A stretch of DNA of 64,000 nucleotides, taken from positions 203,530-267,529 of the forward strand of contig SSEL01000006.1 in NCBI GenBank assembly GCA_008012315.1, read 5' to 3'. The notes beneath the pieces were generated by a model. It ran no database searches. It was not told the DNA's origin and saw only the letters and a program-made list of their open reading frames with translations. Source of the DNA: Rhodospirillaceae bacterium (GTDB taxonomy: Bacteria > Pseudomonadota > Alphaproteobacteria > Dongiales > Dongiaceae). This document shows positions 1 through 7,926 of the stretch, piece by piece. Position 1 is the stretch's first letter; the number at the start of each line of letters is the position of its first letter. The position numbers and the translations under genes were made by a program.

Positions 1-449
1 GGGCCGAGCGAGCCGCTATCCTCAGCGCAGCGCAGCATCATCAGATGGGGGCCAAGTTCCGACAGCGATTGCGAAAATGAGAGGATCGAGGGCGACTTCT
101 CGCGCAACCAGCGGTATTGCACGTCATAGGCCTCGGATTCGCGTTCGGCCCAGACCTTGCAATTCACGGGCGTCCCGCGGGAGGCATTGGCGCGCTGCAG
201 GAAATGCGTGAGTTCATGCACCAGGATACTGGTGGCTGCGGGGTCCTTGCCGATGGCCAGCTTGTCATCCAGCAGGATCACGCCGTCCGGCGTGGTGAGG
301 CCGAGGATATTGCAAGGCCGGTGACAATAGGCCGCTTCCAGCTGGCGGTGGGAGATCTGTTCGATGTCCGGCGGCGTGCCGGGAATGGCATAGCCGGTAT
401 ATTGGGCGATGGTCGCCAGCAGGGTCGCGACGAGTGCTTGCGGGATCAC
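1..449 (-). CDS. Partial small HExxH-type metalloprotein (3' end outside window)
   Basis: About 149 codons are visible, read from a GTG at 449 with AGGAA placed 7 bases upstream; the gene runs off the left edge. The N-terminus reads VIPQALVATLLATIAQYTG. Near residue 90 there is VHELTHFLQ, a zincin-like HExxH helix, followed by a Glu-rich stretch (WAERESEAYDVQYRW) that could supply the third metal ligand. Small HExxH proteins of this layout are found in Alphaproteobacteria as uncharacterised families (DUF6647-like by my recollection). It may be a periplasmic or inactive peptidase. The gene is divergent from the small secreted protein at 599. Function unknown; the HELTH motif itself is seen directly. 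Confidence 0.7.
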   Translation of the reverse strand, partial: MIPQALVATLLATIAQYTGYAIPGTPPDIEQISHRQLEAAYCHRPCNILGLTTPDGVILLDDKLAIGKDPAATSILVHELTHFLQRANASRGTPVNCKVWAERESEAYDVQYRWLREKSPSILSFSQSLSELGPHLMMLRCAEDSGSLG

Positions 450-598
450 CGATAGGTTCCTGTCGGTTGCGGTGCATCATTCACCTGTGCCGGTTTCGCG
501 TTCGATCTCTGTCCAATCGATCTCTGGTGCAATTGACGCTGCGCACGGCCTGTGTTCTGCTGCCGATCCTTCCCCGTACCTGATGAGAAGAGGTTGTC

Positions 599-943
599 GT
601 GAAAACCCGCATCATCGCTTTCCTCGTCGCGCCGCTTGCATTCGTTCTGGGACAAATGCCGGCCGAAGCCAATCAATACCCGACGCCCGTGGTCGCCGAT
701 TACGTCATCGGCTGCATGGCCAGCAACGGCAACAATCAGGAGATGATGCAGCGTTGTTCCTGCAGCATCGATGCGATCTCCTCCATCGTGTCCTACGACG
801 ATTATGAGAAGGCGGATACCATCATGCGCATGCAACTGGTGCCGGGCGAGAACACATCGATGTTCCGGACGATGCCGATGCTGAAGGCCATGGTCGATCA
901 ATTGCGCCTCGCCCAGATCGAAGCGGATTTCCGCTGTTTCTAA
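599..943 (+). CDS. Small secreted cysteine protein of the quinoprotein cluster
   Basis: 114 aa from a GTG with AGAAGAGG just upstream. Residues 1-24 form a signal peptide (FLVAPLAFVLGQMPAEA). The mature part has Cys residues in GCMASNG, RCSCSID and the C-terminal FRCF, suggesting disulfides in the periplasm. Homologues with this Cys pattern are, as I recall, regularly found beside PQQ-dependent alcohol dehydrogenase accessory genes. The gene converges on the SoxYZ-like gene with 26 bp between them. Its molecular role is unknown; possibilities are a redox or assembly factor for the quinoprotein system. Confidence 0.75.
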   Translation: MKTRIIAFLVAPLAFVLGQMPAEANQYPTPVVADYVIGCMASNGNNQEMMQRCSCSIDAISSIVSYDDYEKADTIMRMQLVPGENTSMFRTMPMLKAMVDQLRLAQIEADFRCF

Positions 944-969
944 AACCTAGACGTTTCTAAAGCCCTGGC

Positions 970-1803
970 TCAGCTCGATGCCGGGACCGGCCAGGCTTTC
1001 TTGAAGACCGCGCCGTCGGAATCGCGCGCCGTCACCGACATCTCGCCGGCCTGGTCGGGCTTCAGCGAAAATTCGATGAAGGGGTTCTCGCTGAGCGAGA
1101 TATTGCCCTCGACACTCATCAACGGCTTGCCGTCATAGGTGATGTCGATCGCCTCGATGAATTTCGCCGGGATGTAATAGCGGGTGACCTGATCCATCTG
1201 CATGCCGGAGAAATTCGGGTGGCGGATCATCAGTTGCGCGCGCCGCGCCTGGCCGGCTGTCGCATCGGGCGGCAGCTTCAGCTTCATCTCACCGAGATGC
1301 GCGACGGCTTCGGCCGGGGTCTTGACCGCCGGCGCGGAGCAGCCGCCGGCCGCTTTCACGAAGACCTTGGCCATATAGAGCTTGCCGTCGGTCATCTCCG
1401 CCACGGCGTGGATGTTGGTATATTCATTGACGCGGATGCGCGTGCCGATGCTGGGATCGGGCATAACGGCGGCGAGATGGAAGACGGCGGCGACCGGCGC
1501 CGGGTTCTTGTCGATGACGAGGGTGATGGTCTTCACGGTCAGGCCCGGCATCTGCGCCGGATCGAACTTGATCTCCAGCGGGACGACGGCAGCATCGGCG
1601 GCGCGGGCCGGCGCCTCCAGATGCATGAAGCTTGACCCGTCGGCGATCTGGCGGTCGGCGAAGATGGCGGTTTGCAGATCCGGCCAGGGATCATCGCTCG
1701 CCTCATCGGCGGCAGCCGTGCGCGGCGCCGCCACGGCCAGGATGACCAGCAGCAGCAGGAAGGACAAAGCCTGACCGATGCAGGCGGTTCGAGATAGTCT
1801 CAT
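970..1803 (-). CDS. Quinoprotein dehydrogenase-associated SoxYZ-like carrier
   Basis: 277 aa from ATG 1803, chosen because GGGAGGTGAAG lies directly upstream; an earlier start at 1833 is possible. A signal peptide (residues about 7-32) is followed by a SoxY-like domain ending in AAGGCSAP, with the carrier Cys near residue 155. A SoxZ-like beta-sandwich then runs to the end (RHPNFSGMQMDQVTR). In Sox systems SoxY carries the substrate on a C-terminal Cys and SoxZ is its partner; here they are fused, as in the family defined by neighbourhood to PQQ dehydrogenases. It probably carries a thiol adduct or relays electrons in the periplasm. It lies downstream of the SoxH-like metallohydrolase on the same strand. 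Confidence 0.88.
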   Translation of the reverse strand: MRLSRTACIGQALSFLLLLVILAVAAPRTAAADEASDDPWPDLQTAIFADRQIADGSSFMHLEAPARAADAAVVPLEIKFDPAQMPGLTVKTITLVIDKNPAPVAAVFHLAAVMPDPSIGTRIRVNEYTNIHAVAEMTDGKLYMAKVFVKAAGGCSAPAVKTPAEAVAHLGEMKLKLPPDATAGQARRAQLMIRHPNFSGMQMDQVTRYYIPAKFIEAIDITYDGKPLMSVEGNISLSENPFIEFSLKPDQAGEMSVTARDSDGAVFKKAWPVPASS

Positions 1804-1880
1804 CTTCACCTCCCGAGGCGCGATTGCCGGCAACCTGTTGGCGCTGGCTATCGCATGGTGTCGCCCACAAACAAGGTTGT

Positions 1881-1963
1881 CACCCCCGGGGCTTGACCCC
1901 TAGGGTCCACCGCAACCACCGCGCCTGTCCTCACCCCTGGACCCTCGGGCCGAGCCCGAGGGT
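1881..1963. repeat. Palindromic intergenic repeat, GACCCTCGGG type
   Basis: Two hairpins lie between the metallohydrolase and SoxYZ genes: an imperfect one at 1881-1908 and a perfect one at 1941-1963 (ACCCTCGGGC, CGA, GCCCGAGGGT). Related copies lie at 63696-63718 and 63806-63828. This is a dispersed REP-like family, seen here in both flanks. Confidence 0.7.
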
Positions 1964-2049
1964 GACAAGCGGGAATGGCATCGATACCCCGCGATGGTCG
2001 GCACCCTGCGGTGGGCGGCGTAGGATGACTAGTGCTCACAAGTGCCGCT

Positions 2050-3003
2050 TCACTCTTCCCATTCCAGTTCGGTATAAGCTGCCGTTACATTGCGCTCGTT
2101 ATAGGCGTCGAACAATTGCCAATTGGGACGTTCCGACTGTCCCACGGTCGCCGTGGCCTGCCGCAGGCTCTCTCCGTTGGCCAGGGCCTTGCGGGTTTCG
2201 GTGGCGATCACGAACAGATAGCGTTCCTCATCGTCCAGCGCGGCGGGCCAGGGCGCCGAAACCGGGCCATGGCCGGGTACGACCCGTTGCGCTTTGACCC
2301 GTCGCAGCTTGTCGATCGCCTTCAGCCAGCCGAGAACCGAGCCGTCGATTGACGGGATGCGCTCCATAAACAGCAGATCGCCGGCGAAAATCGTGCCGGT
2401 TTTTTCATCGTAGACGGTGAGATCCGCATCGGTATGAGCCGGCGGGAAAGCGGTCAGGTGCAGGCGGCGATGGCCGAGATCGATATCGTCGGTCTTGCCG
2501 ACCAGCCGCTTCGGGTTGGGAATCTCGGTGCCGAGGAAACTTTGGCCCATCGCCGATCGCGCCGAGGCCAGGTAATCGCCGGCCCGCGCTGCCAGGCTGC
2601 GCGGCAGATTGGCATGGGCGATCACCTCAGGATGCGATGCGGCGAAGGCGCCATTGCCGAAAATGTGATCGGGATGGAAATGGGTGTTGATGACATAGCG
2701 GACGGGCAGGGGGCTGATTTGCCGGATCGCCGCCAGCAGGGCCTTGCCCTCCCGCAGGCTGCCGCCGGTATCGATGACCGCGATGGAGTCATCGCCGATG
2801 ATGAAGCCGATATTGGCGATGCCGCCGAGATTTTCCGGCGTCGCCTCGGCATGAACGCCCTGATGCACAAAGATGCCGGGGGCGATTTCCGTCACGGTAA
2901 GCGCCGAGTCGTCGGCGGCCGCGGCCGTTGCGCCGAGCCATATCCCGGCAAGCAGGATCATGGTCGCGGCCGAAAGCCGACAGAATGAACATGCGATCGT
3001 CAT
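2050..3003 (-). CDS. Quinoprotein relay system zinc metallohydrolase (SoxH-like MBL fold)
   Basis: 317 aa from ATG 3003; an in-frame TTG at 3063 would add 20 residues and neither start has a good ribosome site. A signal peptide ends at ATAAAADD. The metallo-beta-lactamase motif THFHPDH is at residues 107-113, with a later ligand His in the PPAHTDADL stretch, Asp in IFAGDLLF and the PGHGP loop, so both zinc sites look intact. SoxH-like members of this fold occur with PQQ dehydrogenases and SoxYZ-like carriers, and the downstream gene is exactly that carrier. Its likely role is hydrolysis of a carrier-bound intermediate in the periplasm; the substrate is unknown. It is divergent from the cytochrome c gene. 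Confidence 0.85.
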   Translation of the reverse strand: MTIACSFCRLSAATMILLAGIWLGATAAAADDSALTVTEIAPGIFVHQGVHAEATPENLGGIANIGFIIGDDSIAVIDTGGSLREGKALLAAIRQISPLPVRYVINTHFHPDHIFGNGAFAASHPEVIAHANLPRSLAARAGDYLASARSAMGQSFLGTEIPNPKRLVGKTDDIDLGHRRLHLTAFPPAHTDADLTVYDEKTGTIFAGDLLFMERIPSIDGSVLGWLKAIDKLRRVKAQRVVPGHGPVSAPWPAALDDEERYLFVIATETRKALANGESLRQATATVGQSERPNWQLFDAYNERNVTAAYTELEWEE

Positions 3004-3153
3004 GCGGGTTGTCGCGCCATCATGCTTTTGGTCAGCTTGCGGCAAGGACTCGCGCTTCGGCAATCATATTGCGGTGCGATAGTGACTGTACTTTGGTCTG
3101 ATTTCTTCGATCATCGCTTGTAGCGGCTTGGCCGCGTTTCTAGAGTTGACCGG

Positions 3154-3208
3154 CCGGTATGTTAACGTTTGAACTATCCTATCTGCGGCAGAAGCGTTAA
3201 CCTGCCGG
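3154..3208. promoter_or_regulatory. Inverted repeat in a divergent promoter region
   Basis: CCGGTATGTTAACG (3154-3167) and CGTTAACCTGCCGG (3195-3208) are inverted copies matching at about 12 of 14 positions, with a 27-bp spacer. They sit in the 335-bp space between the divergent metallohydrolase and cytochrome c genes, so they are a candidate operator for both. No matching regulator is identified. Confidence 0.45.
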
Positions 3209-3338
3209 CGATTATGTGGCACGATCCATTGGCGCATGCGCCATAGGGCCGAAACTGCATAACGATAAAGCCGCATGACGGTGTGTCGTGCCGGAATGGA
3301 CAACAAGATCGGGTCAATCTGCTAGGGAGATTTCTTCG

Positions 3339-3737
3339 ATGATGCGATATGCTCTTGCCCCTGCCGCTGTCGTGGCGACGGCCGCGATTTGTCTTTTGGC
3401 GATGGCGCATGCCGCCCTGGCCCAGGAAGGCGATGCGGATGCGGGGAAGAAGATCTTCACCAAATGCCAAGTCTGCCACACGGTCGAGGCCGGCAAGAAC
3501 AAGGTGGGGCCGTCGCTGCACGGTGTCGTTGGCCGCAAATCGGCATCGGTCGAAGGCTTTGCCTATTCCGATGCGATGAAGAAGGCCAATGTCACCTGGG
3601 ATGAGGCGACGTTGGATACCTATCTGACCAATCCGCGCAAGATGGTGCCCGGCACCAAGATGATCTTCCCCGGCCTGCCGAAGGCGGAAGACCGCGCCAA
3701 TGTGATCGCCTATCTGAAACAAGCAGGGGCGCAATGA
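3339..3737 (+). CDS. Periplasmic class I cytochrome c (c2/c550 type)
   Basis: 132 aa from the first of two adjacent ATG codons, with TAGGGAGA 8 bases upstream. The signal peptide ends at HAALAQ. The haem motif CQVCH is at residues 43-47 and the axial Met is in PGTKMIF (about residue 108). The [12 protein letters not shown] block is typical of the mitochondrial-like cytochrome c2 group. In quinoprotein systems such a cytochrome takes electrons from PQQH2 and passes them to the oxidase. It is the first gene of the plus-strand series reaching to 8730, with 37 bp before the next gene. Confidence 0.92.
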   Translation: MMRYALAPAAVVATAAICLLAMAHAALAQEGDADAGKKIFTKCQVCHTVEAGKNKVGPSLHGVVGRKSASVEGFAYSDAMKKANVTWDEATLDTYLTNPRKMVPGTKMIFPGLPKAEDRANVIAYLKQAGAQ

Positions 3738-3774
3738 GGGAGGTGGGATATTCCACCATCTCAAGAGGTGGTCG

Positions 3775-5046
3775 ATGATGGCAGCGAAGCCACGGCTGTC
3801 CGCGCATCCGTGGCTGATCGCATCATCACTGGCCCTTCTCACAATCTTCTCGGTCGGATCGCTGCCCGGCTCGGCAATGGCGCAGGATGAGGGTGGCGCG
3901 TCGCCATCTACCACGCCGCAAATCCTGAACGTCACCATCGGCTATCTGACCGAGGCGATCCCCGAACCGCCGCCTTTGTCGCTGGTGGAAGTCGTCGCCA
4001 AGGACAAGGGCCTGGCGGGGGCGAAGGTCGCCCTGGCGGATAACAATACCACGGGCAAGTTCCTCAAGCAGAGCTATGAGCTGAAGGAAAAGACCGTCGC
4101 GGCCGGCGGCGATCTCAAGGCCGGCCTCGACGACCTGGTCGGCCAGGGCGCCAAGCTGATCGTCGCCGATCTGACCGCCGACCGGCTGCTGCAACTGGCG
4201 GATTTGCCGGAAGCCAAGGATCTCGTCATCTTCAATATCCGCGCCGAGGATGACAGCCTGCGCCTCAAGGATTGCCGCGCCAATATCTTCAATGTAGTCC
4301 CCAGCCGGGCGATGAAGACCGATGCCCTGGCGGAGTATATGGCGGTCAAGAAGTGGATGCGCTGGGTGCTGGTCTCCGGCAGCAATGATGCCGACAAGGC
4401 CTATGCCGATGCGTTGCGGCACAGCGCCAAGAAATTCGGCGCCAAGATCGTCGAGGAACGGACCTATGAGTTCAAGGCCGGCTCGCGGCGCAGCGATACC
4501 GGCGAAGCGCAGATCCGCAAGCAGATGGCGGACCTGACCCAGCGCCTGCCGGATTATGATGTGCTGGCCGTTGCCGATGAAAGCGAGGTCTTCGGCGAGT
4601 ATCTGCCGTACCGCACCTGGGACCCGCGGCCCGTCGTCGGCACGCAAGGGTTGGTACCCACCGCCTGGCATCGCAGCCAGGAGCAATGGGGCGGCATGCA
4701 GATGCAGCGGCGGTTCGAAGCCGCCGCCCATCGCTGGATGCTGGAACGCGATTATTCCGCCTGGGTCGCGGTGCGGGCGATCGGCGAAGCGGCGACGCGG
4801 ACCGGCAAGGCCGATCCCGCTGATGTCCACAGCTACCTGGTCTCCGATGCCTTCACGGTCGGCGCCTTCAAGGGTCAGGGCCTGACTTTCCGCAAATGGA
4901 ACCAGCAATTGCGCCAGCCGATGGTGCTGGCCTCGCCGCTGATGATGGTCTCGGTGTCGCCGCAGGAAGGTTTCCTGCATCAGCGGACGCCGCTCGATAC
5001 CCTGGGTTACGACGAGCCGGAATCGGCCTGCCACTTGAACAAGTGA
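3775..5046 (+). CDS. Substrate-binding-like protein of the PQQ alcohol dehydrogenase ABC system
   Basis: 423 aa, with a signal peptide cleaved near GSAMAQDE. The body is a Leu/Ile/Val-type periplasmic binding fold (VTIGYLTEAIPEPPPLSLVEV at the start, KLIVADLTADRLLQLADL and VLAVADESEVFGEYLPYRT later). This family is recognised as the binding-protein partner in PQQ-dependent alcohol dehydrogenase gene sets. It lies between the cytochrome c and the YVTN propeller genes, in one direction with 27-37 bp gaps, so co-transcription is likely. Whether it binds an alcohol, an aldehyde or another ligand cannot be told from the sequence. Confidence 0.87.
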   Translation: MMAAKPRLSAHPWLIASSLALLTIFSVGSLPGSAMAQDEGGASPSTTPQILNVTIGYLTEAIPEPPPLSLVEVVAKDKGLAGAKVALADNNTTGKFLKQSYELKEKTVAAGGDLKAGLDDLVGQGAKLIVADLTADRLLQLADLPEAKDLVIFNIRAEDDSLRLKDCRANIFNVVPSRAMKTDALAEYMAVKKWMRWVLVSGSNDADKAYADALRHSAKKFGAKIVEERTYEFKAGSRRSDTGEAQIRKQMADLTQRLPDYDVLAVADESEVFGEYLPYRTWDPRPVVGTQGLVPTAWHRSQEQWGGMQMQRRFEAAAHRWMLERDYSAWVAVRAIGEAATRTGKADPADVHSYLVSDAFTVGAFKGQGLTFRKWNQQLRQPMVLASPLMMVSVSPQEGFLHQRTPLDTLGYDEPESACHLNK

Positions 5047-5073
5047 CGCTGTGACAGCGATGGGGAGTGAAAA

Positions 5074-6066
5074 ATGAGACGGCTTTTGATGGGGACCCTG
5101 GGTTGGACGAGTTCTCTGTTTAGCGTTGCTTTCCTCACCTCGGTTGCCGCCGGTTCGGCACAAGCCTTCACCGCTTATGTTTCGAACGAGAAGGGCAACA
5201 GCATCTCGGTCATCGATCTCGACAAGATGGAGGTGACGGCGACGGTGCAGGTGGGCGAAAGGCCGCGCGGCATCACGCTCAGCCATGACAAGAAGCAGCT
5301 TTTCATCTGCACCAGCGATGCTGATCACATCGAGGTGCTGGATCTCGATACGCTGAAGGTGGTGAATACCCTGCCGAGCGGACCCGATCCCGAATTGTTC
5401 ACGCTCTCGCCCGACGGCAAGACGCTCTATGTCGCCAATGAGGACAACAACATGGTGACGGTGCTGGATGTCGATCAGGGCTCGGTCGCAAGCGAAATCC
5501 CGGTCGGCACCGAACCGGAAGGCATGGGCGTCAGCCCCGACGGCAAATGGCTGGTGAATACGTCGGAAACCACCAGCATGGCGCATTTCATCGATACCTC
5601 GACCCATGAGGTGATCGACAGCGTGCTGGTCGATACCCGGCCGCGCTACGCCAAATTCACCCCCGACGGCAAATTCGTCTGGGTCTCCTCGGAAGTCGGC
5701 GGCACGGTCAGCATCATCGACGCCGCCACGCGCAAGATCATGCATAAGGTGACCTTTGAAATTCCCGGCGTGCGCAAGGAAACGATCCAGCCGGTCGGTG
5801 TCGCCATCACCGATGACGGCAAGACCGCTTTCATCGCGCTCGGCCCGGCCAACCGCGTCGCCGTCGTCGATGTCGCCAGCTACAAGGTGGAGAAATACCT
5901 GCTGGTGGGACAGCGCGTCTGGCAATTGGCTTTCACGCCGGACAACAAATTGCTGCTGTCGACCAACGGTGAATCCAACGACATCTCGGTCATCGACGTG
6001 GCAGATCAGAAAGTGACCAAGTCGATCACGGTGGGCGAGCTGCCCTGGGGCGTGGCGATTCGGTGA
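5074..6066 (+). CDS. PQQ-associated YVTN-type beta-propeller protein
   Basis: 330 aa with an N-terminal signal peptide ending near GSAQA. Repeated blade motifs follow: YVSNEKGNSISVIDLD, LFICTSDADHIEVLDLD, YVANEDNNMVTVLDVD, WVSSEVGGTVSIIDAA and STNGESNDISVIDVA. This is the YVTN/40-residue propeller layout of about seven blades. Members are found in PQQ-dependent catabolism gene sets and are periplasmic. It may be a scaffold for the quinoprotein complex or a sensor; the enzymatic role is unproven. GGGGAGTG precedes the ATG. The gene is followed by a large inverted repeat rather than directly by the ABC genes. Confidence 0.9.
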   Translation: MRRLLMGTLGWTSSLFSVAFLTSVAAGSAQAFTAYVSNEKGNSISVIDLDKMEVTATVQVGERPRGITLSHDKKQLFICTSDADHIEVLDLDTLKVVNTLPSGPDPELFTLSPDGKTLYVANEDNNMVTVLDVDQGSVASEIPVGTEPEGMGVSPDGKWLVNTSETTSMAHFIDTSTHEVIDSVLVDTRPRYAKFTPDGKFVWVSSEVGGTVSIIDAATRKIMHKVTFEIPGVRKETIQPVGVAITDDGKTAFIALGPANRVAVVDVASYKVEKYLLVGQRVWQLAFTPDNKLLLSTNGESNDISVIDVADQKVTKSITVGELPWGVAIR

Positions 6067-6110
6067 GTGTGTATTGTTAGCGGCCTTGTTTGAGCATCTC
6101 GTGTGCTGTG

Positions 6111-6209
6111 CCCCTCACCCCAACCCTCTCCCCGCAAGAGGGGCGAGGGAGAAGGGTGCCGCATTTTTCTCCCTCGCCCCGCTTGCGGGGAGAGGGTTGG
6201 GGTGAGGGG
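6111..6209. repeat. Large inverted repeat with 43-bp arms
   Basis: Arms 6111-6153 and 6167-6209 are inverted copies with one mismatch in 43 and a 13-bp loop (begins CCCCTCACCCCAACCC, ends GGGTTGGGGTGAGGGG). This is a mobile-type intergenic palindrome common in proteobacteria. It splits the otherwise collinear cluster between the propeller and ABC genes and could act as a transcript-processing or termination hairpin. Confidence 0.85.
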
Positions 6210-6274
6210 AGCAATATTGAAGCACGCTAGGACGGCATGGCATCTGATGAGAAGCGTGGCGAGCGTGATCCTCT

Positions 6275-7024
6275 ATGACTAACGGCATCCAGGAAACATC
6301 TCCCGCCATCGACATCATCGGGCTGTCGCATCGGATCGGTGGGCGGGCTGTGTTGGCGGATATCAATCTTGCCGTGCCGTCCGGCCGTTTCGTGGTGCTG
6401 CTGGGGCAGAACGGGGCCGGCAAGACCACGTTGTTCTCCTTGCTGACCCGGCTTTATGCGGCGCAATCGGGCAGCATCCGGATTTTCGGCCATGACATGC
6501 GTCGCCATGCTTCCGCCGCCCTCGCCCGGATGGGGATCGTGTTCCAGCAGCGGGCGCTGGACCTGGAACTGACGGCGGCGCAGAATTTGGCTTACCATGC
6601 CGCCTTGCATGGCTTGTCCCATGCGGTGACGCGGGAACGCATCACGGCGGAACTGGGCCGTGTCGGGCTGCTCAAGGAAGCGGGCCGGCGGGCGCGTAGC
6701 TTTTCCGGCGGCGAGATGCGGCGCATCGAAATCGCCCGCGCGCTTTTGCATCAGCCGCGGCTGCTGCTCTGCGACGAGGCGACGGTCGGCCTCGATATCC
6801 GCAGCCGCGCCGATATCCTGGCGGATGTGCGCAGCTTGGTGCAGGATCGCGGGCTGACGGTCTTCTGGGCCACCCATCTGATTGACGAGGTGAAGCCGGA
6901 AGACCTGACTGTGGTGCTGCATCGCGGCCGCATCCTGCAATATGACGCGGCGGGCGTGATCGTCGGCGGGCTTGGCGCCGGATCGCTGCAGGATGCCTTC
7001 CGGCAATTAACGGATGCGGCATGA
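6275..7024 (+). CDS. ABC transporter ATP-binding protein, PQQ alcohol dehydrogenase system
   Basis: 249 aa. The Walker A motif GQNGAGKTT is at 44-52, Q-loop region FQQRALDLEL near 90, signature FSGGE at 143-147, Walker B LLLCDEAT at 163-170 and H-loop WATH at 198-201. All ATPase motifs are intact. The family pairs with an ABC-2 type permease and is a known companion of PQQ-dependent alcohol dehydrogenases. It powers transport at the inner membrane together with the next gene, which starts 20 bp downstream. The transported compound is not known. Confidence 0.93.
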   Translation: MTNGIQETSPAIDIIGLSHRIGGRAVLADINLAVPSGRFVVLLGQNGAGKTTLFSLLTRLYAAQSGSIRIFGHDMRRHASAALARMGIVFQQRALDLELTAAQNLAYHAALHGLSHAVTRERITAELGRVGLLKEAGRRARSFSGGEMRRIEIARALLHQPRLLLCDEATVGLDIRSRADILADVRSLVQDRGLTVFWATHLIDEVKPEDLTVVLHRGRILQYDAAGVIVGGLGAGSLQDAFRQLTDAA

Positions 7025-7043
7025 GGAAGCGGGTGAGACTGCG

Positions 7044-7850
7044 ATGACGATCATGGCCTGGATCCGCTGCTTCATCGGCATCACCTGGCGCGAGGGCCTG
7101 CGCTTCGTGCATCAGCGCAGCCGTTTCGTCTCGGCTTTGGTGCGGCCGCTGATCTGGCTCTTCATCTTCGCCGCCGGTTTCCGCTCGGTGCTCGGCGTCT
7201 CGATCATCCCGCCTTACGAGACCTATATTCTCTATGACGAATATATCGTCCCCGGCCTGATCGCGATGATCCAGCTGTTCAACGGCATGCAAAGTTCGCT
7301 GTCGATGGTCTATGACCGGGAGATGGGCAGCATGCGGGTGCTGCTGACCAGCCCGATCCCGCGCTGGTTCCTGCTGGTCTCGAAACTATCTGCCGGCGCG
7401 CTGCTCTCGCTGCCGCAGATCTATGTCTTCCTGCTGATCGCCTATTTTTATGGCATCGAGCCGCCGCCGATTGGCTATGTCACGGTCATCCCGGCGCTGC
7501 TGCTCTCCGGGCTGATGCTCGGGGCGCTGGGCCTGCTGCTTTCTTCGATGATCAAGCAGCTGGAGAATTTCGCCGGGGTGATGAACTTCGTGATCTTCCC
7601 GATGTTCTTCGCCTCATCGGCGCTCTATCCGCTGTGGAAGGTGGGCGAGGGCAGTCCCCTGCTGGAGGATATCTGCCGGCTCAATCCCTTCACCCATGCG
7701 GTCGAGATGATCCGCTTCATGCTCTATGGCCGCATCGATCCGCTGTCGATCGCGGTGGTGATCGGCTGCCTCGTGGTCTTCCTGGCGGGCGCCATCGTCG
7801 CCTATGACCCGGCGAAGGGCATGCTGGCGCGGGTACGGGGCGGTGGTTGA
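7044..7850 (+). CDS. ABC-2 type permease, PQQ alcohol dehydrogenase system
   Basis: 268 aa from ATG 7044; an ATG at 7014 overlapping the ATPase gene is also in frame but gives an odd charged N-terminus. About six membrane segments are visible (LIWLFIFAAGF, IVPGLIAMIQLF, YVFLLIAYFYGI, LLLSGLMLGALGLLLSS, FVIFPMFFASSALYPLW, LSIAVVIGCLVVFLAG). The cytoplasmic loop DREMGSMRVLLTSP is the typical ABC-2 coupling segment. It forms the membrane part of the exporter with the ATPase encoded just upstream. Confidence 0.91.
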   Translation: MTIMAWIRCFIGITWREGLRFVHQRSRFVSALVRPLIWLFIFAAGFRSVLGVSIIPPYETYILYDEYIVPGLIAMIQLFNGMQSSLSMVYDREMGSMRVLLTSPIPRWFLLVSKLSAGALLSLPQIYVFLLIAYFYGIEPPPIGYVTVIPALLLSGLMLGALGLLLSSMIKQLENFAGVMNFVIFPMFFASSALYPLWKVGEGSPLLEDICRLNPFTHAVEMIRFMLYGRIDPLSIAVVIGCLVVFLAGAIVAYDPAKGMLARVRGGG

Positions 7851-7926
7851 TCGATTGAAGGACAATCGATCGAAGGACATGGGAAGCGGCCGCAGAGCTG
7901 CGTGAACCTTAAGCGTGGAGGAAAGC

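Noticed and set aside
3826..5925. A 699-codon open frame opposite the binding-protein and propeller genes
   Set aside because: It is the antisense shadow of two well-supported genes; its His/Asp/Arg-rich composition is typical of GC-rich antisense frames.
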